In this document: positions 14,098-20,066 of the stretch, one piece after another
Position numbering within the stretch: the first letter of the stretch is position 1
How the letters are laid out: every line of letters begins with the position of its first letter
Origin: Deltaproteobacteria bacterium
Lineage (GTDB): Bacteria; Desulfobacterota_B; Binatia; UBA9968
Direction: 5' to 3'
Assembly: GCA_005879255.1 (NCBI GenBank)
Contig: VBKY01000078.1
Location: 1 to 20,066, forward strand
Length of the DNA stretch: 20,066 bases
Program-made: the position numbers and the translations under genes
Notes under the pieces: generated by a model
What the model was told of the DNA's origin: nothing
Database searches by the model: none
Seen by the model: only the letters and a program-made list of their open reading frames with translations

Positions 14098-15051
14098 TCA
14101 TTTCTTGATTCCCAATTCTCGTTGCGCTTCCCTGAGAATCGAGAGCTCCGCGACGTCGCTCAGAGAAATTTCGCGGCTCACTTTGGCCTGCTTCTTGGTC
14201 TCTTCAATCAGAATACGGAATCCATCTTCGGGCAGGCTGCCGTCATCGCTAAAGGCTTTCAAGGCACTGTCGTAGGTCGCCGTAGCCGTCTCTTTATCAA
14301 TTTTCATCCACTCCATCATGACTTGAATTGTGCCCTCTCGATTCTGACGAAAATAGCGGTTGGCCTTGATGCCCGCTTTGATCACTCGCTTAACTTCATC
14401 CGGTCTTTCTTTGATCTTCTTCACGCTGGCTAGGACACCGCTAGCGGGATAACTGAAAAGTTCATGGGCTCGCGTAAGGACGACAAACCCCATCTTCTGG
14501 CCGAAAAAATCCAATGGGGGAGTTCCCAACGTGGCAGCGGCCAGTCCCTGCTTCATCGCGGCAAAGCGACGTTCGCTAACGCCTAGCGCAAGAAACTTTA
14601 TCTCCTTCTCGGGATCGAGTCCAAAATGTTTGAATATTAGCCTAGCTACGACCTCAATATTGCCGCCGAAGGTGTTGAGCCCGATTGTCTTCCCCCTAAG
14701 GTCCTGAACGGATTTGAATTCGGGACGGGCGATGAGGGCGAAGGGCGCGCTAGGCACGTAGCAAGCAACAACCTTAATCGGGACTCCCTGGATCGCTGCA
14801 GCGACCCCAGGGCCGATCACCGTATAATAATCGATCTCTCCGCTAGCTAACGCTGCCAGGCCGACGGTGGCATTCATGCGGATGACCTCGCTCTGAAGAT
14901 CTTCCTCCTTAAGGAAGCCTCTCTTCTGTCCCAAGGGCAAAGAGCCAAATTGGGCGGTGAAGTCCGGAATACCAATCCGGATCTTGTCGGCCGCATTGAC
15001 TGACGGCTGCAGAAGCAAGCTAGCGAGCAAGACGCCAAATAGTCTCCTCAT
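14098..15051 (-). CDS. NMT1/THI5-like substrate-binding protein, paralogue A
   Basis: A 317-residue protein from the ATG at 15051, set by a ggaggctct ribosome site and the signal peptide MRRLFGVLLASLLLQPSVNA; the longer open frame upstream is discarded. Mature motifs: KIRIGIPDFTAQFGSLPLG, SGEIDYYTVIG, IKVVACYVPSAPFALIARPEFKSV, LRGKTIGLNTFGG and FSYPASGVLAS. It shares most residues with the proteins at 17394 and 18500, which makes the three recent paralogues. Periplasmic binding of a small organic ligand is expected. Variation concentrates in parts such as TFGGNIEV against SYGGGLEG, so the ligands may differ. It follows another SBP gene by 58 bp and precedes the frameshifted M29-like gene by 43 bp. 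Confidence 0.88.
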   Translation of the reverse strand: MRRLFGVLLASLLLQPSVNAADKIRIGIPDFTAQFGSLPLGQKRGFLKEEDLQSEVIRMNATVGLAALASGEIDYYTVIGPGVAAAIQGVPIKVVACYVPSAPFALIARPEFKSVQDLRGKTIGLNTFGGNIEVVARLIFKHFGLDPEKEIKFLALGVSERRFAAMKQGLAAATLGTPPLDFFGQKMGFVVLTRAHELFSYPASGVLASVKKIKERPDEVKRVIKAGIKANRYFRQNREGTIQVMMEWMKIDKETATATYDSALKAFSDDGSLPEDGFRILIEETKKQAKVSREISLSDVAELSILREAQRELGIKK

Positions 15052-15109
15052 AGAGCCTCCGGCTTGTGCTCCAAGTGCTCCCACAAACCAATATCTGGAT
15101 ATCGCATAG

Positions 15110-16195
15110 CTAGTTTTTCCACAGCTGTGAAAAAAATCCGCTCTGTTCGATTTCTTGCAACACCGACAGATCGACAAAACTCTCGGGAGTCGCTTTCTTA
15201 GCTTGCGGCTGCCTTTGAGCCATTTCATCGAGAATAAACTGTATGCCCTTGAGCGTCGGGTATGGAATTTTTTGGACCCTCTGCGAATAAAAGTCATAGG
15301 CATCCGCCAACAGCTCTTTGTCTTCTACTCGCAAATACTTTTTCATCACGCGAAAGGAAAATTCCCGGTCGGTCAGAAATCGGTGCAGGCCTTCCGCGTA
15401 ACCCTGAACAAAAGACTTGACGACGGGCCGCCGCTCGCGGAGATATTTCGAGGTAACAGTGATGCAAGTCTGTTGCAGTTCCACACCCAGCGAATCGAGA
15501 TCGAAAAGCTCCGTCATGCCGAGACGTCGGGCCTGGCTCCTCTGCGGTGGATTGGCAAATCCCGCTTGGACGAGTCCCTTTTGCAGGGCCGTGACAATTT
15601 CCGGCAGGCCGCCGAGTTGGATGATGGCCACGTCCGTGCCGCGCTTCAAGCCGAAGCGTTCGAGAAACAGCGCCGCGCCCGTATCGCTCAGCGCGCCAAA
15701 TCGCGATATCCCGAGTTTTTTCCCTTTAAGTTGCTCAGGCGTTTTAATTTCCGGCAAGGCAAAAATCGAACCGGTGAGACGGTTGAGCGAACTCGCCACG
15801 ATTCTCACGTCTGCGCCTGCTAAAATGGCTCCCGAAGTCGAGACCCCCGTAACTTGAGCCAGCTGAATTTCACCCGCGATCAGGGCTTGGGTGGCTGCGA
15901 CCGCGGGAATGTAAATGAGCTCCGCTTCGATGCCGTGCTTTGAGAGGTACCCTCCTTCCTTCGCCACCCAAACGGCCACCTGACCTGCGGAGAGAGCCGC
16001 GTAGCCTAGCTTTATGGGTTCAGCAAGGACCTCTGCGCCGCTTAACAGTGTTAGCGCCAGCGCAAAAGCATTACCGAAAACGCGCCAGCCTCGTCTTCTA
16101 TGAGAAATGCTCGTTTCTTTCCTCTCACGGAGACTTCTCAAGGGGCGGTATTGCAAATCTTCGAGCAACGTTTGAACGCGATGATAAGAGTCCAT
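15110..16195 (-). CDS. NMT1/THI5-like substrate-binding protein with N-terminal extension
   Basis: A 361-residue protein. The start is supported by an aggagg site (16204-16209) 8 nt before the ATG. About 37 basic residues precede the hydrophobic signal core (VFGNAFALALTLLSGAEVLA), an unusually long lead. The RRRGWRVF stretch recalls a twin-arginine signal only weakly. The mature part has EPIKLGYAALSAGQVAVWVAKEGGYLSKHGIEAELIY, ATQALIAGEIQLAQVTG, LKGKKLGISRFGALSDTG and FVQGYAEGLHRFL. It differs from the three close paralogues and is nearer to the protein at 9003 in type. It probably belongs to the same operon as the arylsulfotransferase-like gene 79 bp upstream. Confidence 0.87.
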   Translation of the reverse strand: MDSYHRVQTLLEDLQYRPLRSLRERKETSISHRRRGWRVFGNAFALALTLLSGAEVLAEPIKLGYAALSAGQVAVWVAKEGGYLSKHGIEAELIYIPAVAATQALIAGEIQLAQVTGVSTSGAILAGADVRIVASSLNRLTGSIFALPEIKTPEQLKGKKLGISRFGALSDTGAALFLERFGLKRGTDVAIIQLGGLPEIVTALQKGLVQAGFANPPQRSQARRLGMTELFDLDSLGVELQQTCITVTSKYLRERRPVVKSFVQGYAEGLHRFLTDREFSFRVMKKYLRVEDKELLADAYDFYSQRVQKIPYPTLKGIQFILDEMAQRQPQAKKATPESFVDLSVLQEIEQSGFFSQLWKN

Positions 16196-16203
16196 TTTAA
16201 GAT

Positions 16204-16209
16204 CCTCCT
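16204..16209 (-). promoter_or_regulatory. Shine-Dalgarno site supporting the long-leader SBP start
   Basis: aggagg on the minus strand, 8 nt before the ATG at 16195. It argues that the extended N-terminus of the downstream binding protein is translated. Confidence 0.75.
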
Positions 16210-16274
16210 ATTTCACACGTCTTCGAACTGGTCTCTTTTTCACTTCCCCTTACAGTTAAGCTCCGTTTTAATCT

Positions 16275-17384
16275 TCACAGCGCAACTGCCGTCGCCTTTG
16301 CCCTGCCAATCTCCTCCGCACTATATCTGTAAGCGCGAAACACGCGATTGTTTTGGCCCGTCGGCCCTTGGCCAAAATAAGGATTGACAAACTCCCACAC
16401 TAGTTCGCCATCAACCGTGACCTCGAACAGGCGACCGAAATCACCCTCGCAGATCAGCGTGTTGCCGTTCGGCAGCCGCTGAGCATTCGAAATCCTCGGA
16501 CTATAGAATTCATACTCCCGTCTCTCCTGATACTTCCAGACGATTCGCTTGCTCGCCAACTCGACCTCGATGACACGTGAAAACGTCATAGAATGGTCCA
16601 AGCGGTGCGGGCCATTGTCGAATAGCAACAGGTTACCATTAGGGAGCGGTGTTGGCGCATGCTGGCCGGACAGCGGAGGCGCACCAAGCTTCCAGATAAT
16701 CTCGCCGGTTCGACGATCGATGATGATCACGGTGGAGATATTTCGAAAGCTCACAACGATGTCGCCATTCGTCAGTTCGGCGAGACCGTTAGCATGGGTC
16801 CACGCTTCACGCTGATCTTGCACCGCCGCGATACGATCGATCACCGGGTCCAGGTGCTCCCAAGTACGCCAATCCCAAACGACTTGCCCATCGGTCGTCA
16901 TCTCGACGAGATAGTCCGCATACATCTTGCCGTCGTGCTCGGTGCCGGGTAGACCGCCTTTGACCTGCGACACGAGATAGTCAGGCAGCTGAGCTAAACA
17001 AATAAGCAAGACATTGCCGTTACGAAGGCGTATGCCGTCGTGATGATGGTCCGGATGGCGGACCTCCCAGAGGATACGACCACTCCAGTCAGCTTCCAGC
17101 GCCGCGCCGCCTTTCCAAGGCTGCCGACTGATGTATCGCGCTGAATTCTCGACGGTCTTTCCGTTGTAAAAATAAGTGCCTCTTTCGGTGAGATAGCCGG
17201 AGTTGCCGGGAGCGTAAGGCATCTGCCAGGTGTGGACCGCGTTACCGTCAAGGTCGATCAAGTAAACCTTGCCACCGCCACTTTGCGGCGCGAACAAGGT
17301 AAAGCCGGGAAACGCTCGGCCGCGGTCGCAGGCTCGCAAGCCGATCCCGGCGCGCTTAGCCTTGATCTGTTCTACTGGCGGCAT
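16275..17384 (-). CDS. Arylsulfotransferase (ASST)-like beta-propeller protein
   Basis: A 369-residue protein of repeated propeller blades, with phrases such as LIDLDGNAVHTWQMPYAPGN, DWSGRILWEVRHPDHHHD, RTGEIIWKLG, QHAPTPLPNGNLLLFDNG and SNAQRLPNGNTLICEG. These are typical of the arylsulfotransferase ASST family, which moves sulfate between phenols in the periplasm. Several histidines lie in family-like positions (HHH at about 108-110, a His in THANG and one in GQHAP). Unlike classic ASST there is no visible signal peptide, so it may be cytoplasmic or the function may differ. It starts 9 bp after the SBP gene at 17394 and is surely co-transcribed with it. The fold family is confident, the reaction uncertain. 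Confidence 0.8.
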   Translation of the reverse strand: MPPVEQIKAKRAGIGLRACDRGRAFPGFTLFAPQSGGGKVYLIDLDGNAVHTWQMPYAPGNSGYLTERGTYFYNGKTVENSARYISRQPWKGGAALEADWSGRILWEVRHPDHHHDGIRLRNGNVLLICLAQLPDYLVSQVKGGLPGTEHDGKMYADYLVEMTTDGQVVWDWRTWEHLDPVIDRIAAVQDQREAWTHANGLAELTNGDIVVSFRNISTVIIIDRRTGEIIWKLGAPPLSGQHAPTPLPNGNLLLFDNGPHRLDHSMTFSRVIEVELASKRIVWKYQERREYEFYSPRISNAQRLPNGNTLICEGDFGRLFEVTVDGELVWEFVNPYFGQGPTGQNNRVFRAYRYSAEEIGRAKATAVAL

Positions 17385-17393
17385 GAGTTCTTC

Positions 17394-18350
17394 CTACCTT
17401 CCTATAATCCCCAACTCCCTCTGTGCCTCTCTTAGAAGCGAGAGATCCGCAACCTCATTGAGTGAAACTTCGCGGCTCAAATTGGCGGCCTTTTTCGCCT
17501 CGTCGATAAGTAGCCGGAGCCCGCTCTCGGGCAAGGTCAAATCATCGCCGTAGGTCTTCACGACGGAATCGTAGGTCGCCGCGGCCATCTCCCGGTCAAT
17601 TTTCATCCACTCCGCCATGGCCTGAATCGTGCCCTCGCGATTCTGATTGATATAGCGGTTGGCTCTGATGCCCGCTTTAAACATTCGTTTGATCTCGTCC
17701 GGCTTCTCCTTAATCTTCTTTGCGTTCACGATTAGACCGCTTGAAGGGTAACTAAAAAGTTCGTTGGCTCTCGCCAGGACAATAAAGCCGAGCTTCTTTC
17801 CCAAGAAATCTATCGGCGGAGAGCCCAACGTGGCGGCGGTCAATCCTTGCTTCAAAGCAGTGAGCCGGGACTCAACGCCTCCGGTGGCCAGAAATTTTAT
17901 GTCCTTGTCCGGGTCGAAGCCAAAATGCTTGAACATCAACCTCGCCTGGCCCTCCAGGCCGCCGCCGTAGCTGTTTAGTCCAATTGTCTTGCCCCTAAGC
18001 GCTTCGACGGATTTAAACTCCGGTCGGGCGATCAGCACAGTGGCGACCGTGGGCGTGTAACAGGCGACGATTTTGACCGGAACTCCTCGGACCGCCGCTG
18101 CTATGGCGGGGCCGAGAACGGTGTGATAATCGAGTTCACCGCTCACTAACGCTGTCAACGCAACGGTGGACCTTATTCTGATGAACTCGGCTTGAATCCC
18201 TTCCTGTTGAAAAAAGCCCGGCTTCTGTCCCAGAGGGAGCGAGAGAAATGGTGACGAGAAGTCGGGAAATCCGATCCTAATCTTATCTGCCGCATGGACC
18301 GAGGCGTGAAAGAGAAAAAGAACGAGCAAAGCGCCAAGAAACTTCTTCAT
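17394..18350 (-). CDS. NMT1/THI5-like substrate-binding protein, paralogue B
   Basis: A 318-residue protein with signal peptide MKKFLGALLVLFLFHASVHA. It is collinear with paralogues A (14098) and C (18500): KIRIGFPDFSSPFLSLPLG, SGELDYHTVLG, RPEFKSVEALRGKTIGLNSYGGG, FKHFGFDPDKDIKFLATGG, ANELFSYPSSGLIVNAKKIKEKPDE, NREGTIQ. It is the most divergent of the three, with changes near likely cleft residues (SPF for AQF, YHT for YYT, ESR for ERR). Its stop is 9 bp from the arylsulfotransferase-like start, so the pair is translationally close and may handle one aromatic (possibly sulfated) substrate. That last point is inference. Confidence 0.88.
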   Translation of the reverse strand: MKKFLGALLVLFLFHASVHAADKIRIGFPDFSSPFLSLPLGQKPGFFQQEGIQAEFIRIRSTVALTALVSGELDYHTVLGPAIAAAVRGVPVKIVACYTPTVATVLIARPEFKSVEALRGKTIGLNSYGGGLEGQARLMFKHFGFDPDKDIKFLATGGVESRLTALKQGLTAATLGSPPIDFLGKKLGFIVLARANELFSYPSSGLIVNAKKIKEKPDEIKRMFKAGIRANRYINQNREGTIQAMAEWMKIDREMAAATYDSVVKTYGDDLTLPESGLRLLIDEAKKAANLSREVSLNEVADLSLLREAQRELGIIGR

Positions 18351-18499
18351 CGGGCACCTCTCGGTTCGTCGCTGCCGGTTAACGCTTTCAGTGTGAATTT
18401 GGCATTCGTGCTTTTAGCTTCACTCGAAAAACCTTTGTCCTCAGCCCTTCGATACCGCCCAGAAAAAATAGACTCTGTCGAACCATCGAAAATCGAAAA

Positions 18500-19450
18500 T
18501 TATTTTATCCCCAACTCCTTCTGCGCTTCTCTCAGAAGCGAGAGGTCCGCGACCTCCCTCACAGAAATCTCGCGCTCCACCTTGCCAAGCTTTCTCAGCT
18601 CATCAATCACCAGAAGCAGCCCCTTTTCGGGCAAACTTCCGTCATCGTTAAAGAGCTTCAAGACGCTTTCATAGGTGTTCGTTGCCATCTCTTTATCAAT
18701 CTTCGACCACTCCGTCATGAACTGAATCGTGCCCTCACGATTCTGACGGATATAACGCGCGGCCTTGATCCCTGCCGTAATCACCCGCTTGACCTCATCG
18801 GGTTTTTCTTTGATCTTTCTCGCGCTAGCGATCACGCCACTAGTAGGGTAACTGAAAAGTTCGTACGCCCTCGCAAGCACGACAAACCCCATCTTTTTGC
18901 CGAGAAAATCCAGCGGGGGAGAACCCATCGTGCCAGCGGTCAATCCCTGTTTCATCGCAGAAAAGCGGCGTTCGTTCGTGCCCAAAGGAAGAAACTTTAT
19001 CTCCTTGTCCGGATCAAGGCCAAAATGCTTGAATATCAACCTCGCCGTGGACTCAAGAGCGCCGCCGGAGGTGTTGAGTCCAATTGCTTTCCCTCTAAGC
19101 TCCTGAACGGATTTAAACTCGGGGCGTGCGATCAGTGCGCTGGGGGAGCCAGGCACGTAACAGGCCAGGACTCTAAGCGGCGCTCCCTGGATTATTGCGC
19201 CGACCGAGTTCCCAATCACCGTCCAATAATCAAGCTCTCCGCTAACTAATGCAGCGAGTGCAACCGTGGGATTTATGCGAATGATCTCACCTTGAAGACC
19301 ATCCTCTTTAAAGTAGCCTTGCTTCTCTGCTAAAGCGAGGGGAAGAAATTGGGCGTTGAGTTCCGGAACGCCGATGCGGATTTTCTCAACCGCGAAGGCT
19401 GAAGTTTCGATAACGACAATCGCGAGCAGGGCCAAAAGACTCTTCCTCAT
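18500..19450 (-). CDS. NMT1/THI5-like substrate-binding protein, paralogue C
   Basis: A 316-residue protein from the ATG at 19450, chosen by the aggaggtttccg ribosome site and the signal peptide MRKSLLALLAIVVIETSAFA; a longer open frame exists upstream. It is very similar to paralogue A across FKHFGLDPDKEIKFLPLG, RRFSAMKQGLTAGTMGSPPLDFLGKKMGFVVLARAYELFSYP and KIDKEMATNTYESVLKLFNDDGSLPEKG. It lies next to the M20 amidohydrolase, 91 bp downstream of it. The 149-bp gap after its partner at 17394 holds nothing I can identify. Confidence 0.88.
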   Translation of the reverse strand: MRKSLLALLAIVVIETSAFAVEKIRIGVPELNAQFLPLALAEKQGYFKEDGLQGEIIRINPTVALAALVSGELDYWTVIGNSVGAIIQGAPLRVLACYVPGSPSALIARPEFKSVQELRGKAIGLNTSGGALESTARLIFKHFGLDPDKEIKFLPLGTNERRFSAMKQGLTAGTMGSPPLDFLGKKMGFVVLARAYELFSYPTSGVIASARKIKEKPDEVKRVITAGIKAARYIRQNREGTIQFMTEWSKIDKEMATNTYESVLKLFNDDGSLPEKGLLLVIDELRKLGKVEREISVREVADLSLLREAQKELGIK

Positions 19451-19541
19451 CGGAAACCTCCTGGCTACAGCGTCAATTCGCCTCGATATCAGCTCCCGTT
19501 GCAAATGTCCTATTAGCGACAGGCCGGGTCTTGAACCACGC

Positions 19542-20066
19542 CTACTTAAACTCCGCCTTCTTGTTCAAATAAAACTTCCGCATCGCCGGGCGATATTTAT
19601 CCATCATTTCCTTGTTCAAATCGAGGGGCGGCTTGGCGCCCGGAGGCAGTAACGAAAAATATTTCGTTTCCTTTGTGTCTTCTTCAAACTGTTTCTTCGC
19701 GGCGGCGCGAAGCTCAGGCGATGTCAGCAGATCAAGAACAGAGGCGGCGATGACCTTTGCCCCGACGACCGCACCTTTATGGGCAATTGACATTGTCGGC
19801 GTGATGCCTGCCGTCCAGTGATGCGCCTGAACTCCTGGCACCGCGGAAGGGAAACGAACCGATCCGGTCGGCACGACCCAAGTGACATCGCCGATATCGT
19901 TGGAGGATGAGTTTTGCCGTCCCGCTTGCAGCGGCAACACTTTAGTCGGCAATCCTTCTTCCTTTCGCTCCAAAGATTTTTGCAATTCTTTAGCGAACTT
20001 GATTTCGCCGTCGGTCCATTTCGGCATGCCCACCATATCAGCGTTTTTCTGGATCGCTTCAGCAAT
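19542..20066 (-). CDS. M20-family amidohydrolase, AbgB-like, C-terminal part (cut by window edge)
   Basis: The frame is open through the right edge, so the N-terminal part is missing; 174 codons are visible. The visible piece has MPKWTDGEIKFAKELQ, then SSSNDIGDVTWVVPTGSVRFP, VQAHHWTAGITPTMSIAHKGAVVGAKVIAASVLDLL, and a C-terminal helical tail ending FYLNKKAEFK. The DIGDVTWVVPT block and the final AHKG block are the C-terminal catalytic-domain signature of the p-aminobenzoyl-glutamate hydrolase subunit B (AbgB)/amidohydrolase group of peptidase family M20. Such enzymes hydrolyse amides of small acids in the cytoplasm. His/Asp metal ligands from the N-terminal part cannot be checked. An ATG at 20036 is internal. 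Confidence 0.9.
   Translation of the reverse strand: MAEAIQKNADMVGMPKWTDGEIKFAKELQKSLERKEEGLPTKVLPLQAGRQNSSSNDIGDVTWVVPTGSVRFPSAVPGVQAHHWTAGITPTMSIAHKGAVVGAKVIAASVLDLLTSPELRAAAKKQFEEDTKETKYFSLLPPGAKPPLDLNKEMMDKYRPAMRKFYLNKKAEFK

Noticed and set aside
15052..15303. 84-residue upstream extension of paralogue A
   Set aside because: It overlaps the end of the preceding binding-protein gene, and the signal peptide starts at 15051 after a clear ribosome site.
1..20066. CRISPR arrays, tRNA or rRNA genes
   Set aside because: No regularly spaced identical repeats and no tRNA- or rRNA-like conserved segments were seen on reading; a dedicated scan was not possible.

Overview
The window looks like a chromosomal piece (roughly mid-50s % GC by eye) from an uncultivated, diderm soil or subsurface bacterium. 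Several secreted proteins carry Sec signal peptides. The combination of UbiD- and LigAB-type aromatic enzymes with many orphan substrate-binding proteins resembles what I know of metagenomic 'Deltaproteobacteria', Binatota, Rokubacteria or Tectomicrobia-like genomes. That placement is inference only; no rRNA or marker gene is present.

Plus-strand part (1-3855). A palindromic intergenic repeat is followed by a LigB-type extradiol dioxygenase gene and a small UPF0016/GDT1 membrane protein. Next comes about 2.2 kb of accessory material: a multiply frameshifted BrnT-like toxin remnant with its intact antitoxin, a DUF6398-like/SEC-C gene pair, a short degenerate fragment of a second ligB-like gene, and a DUF4160/DUF2442 pair whose first gene has a one-base frameshift. 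A LigA-type dioxygenase subunit gene closes this part, so the two dioxygenase subunit genes now flank the accessory island.

Minus-strand part (3937 to the right edge). Every gene here reads leftward. In transcription order from the right edge: an AbgB-like M20 amidohydrolase (cut by the edge), two NMT1/THI5-like substrate-binding proteins (SBPs), an arylsulfotransferase-like propeller protein, two more NMT1-like SBPs, a frameshifted secreted M29-like protein, a GIY-YIG nuclease-like gene flanked by inverted repeats, an intact secreted M29-like paralogue, another NMT1-like SBP, a bicupin, an iron/thiamine-type SBP, a UbiD-family decarboxylase, and a second iron/thiamine-type SBP.

How the genes may work together (inference): seven secreted binding proteins lie beside soluble enzymes suited to aromatic or acyl/amide compounds (LigAB ring cleavage, UbiD decarboxylation, bicupin, M20 amidohydrolase, M29-like proteins, arylsulfotransferase-like). 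No ABC permease or ATPase gene is visible. The pattern suggests a catabolic island in which binding proteins were repeatedly duplicated to widen substrate range and share permeases encoded elsewhere. Intergenic spaces carry at least four kinds of dispersed palindromic repeat. No gene-free stretch exceeds about 300 bases, and I saw no rRNA, tRNA, CRISPR array or canonical transposase.
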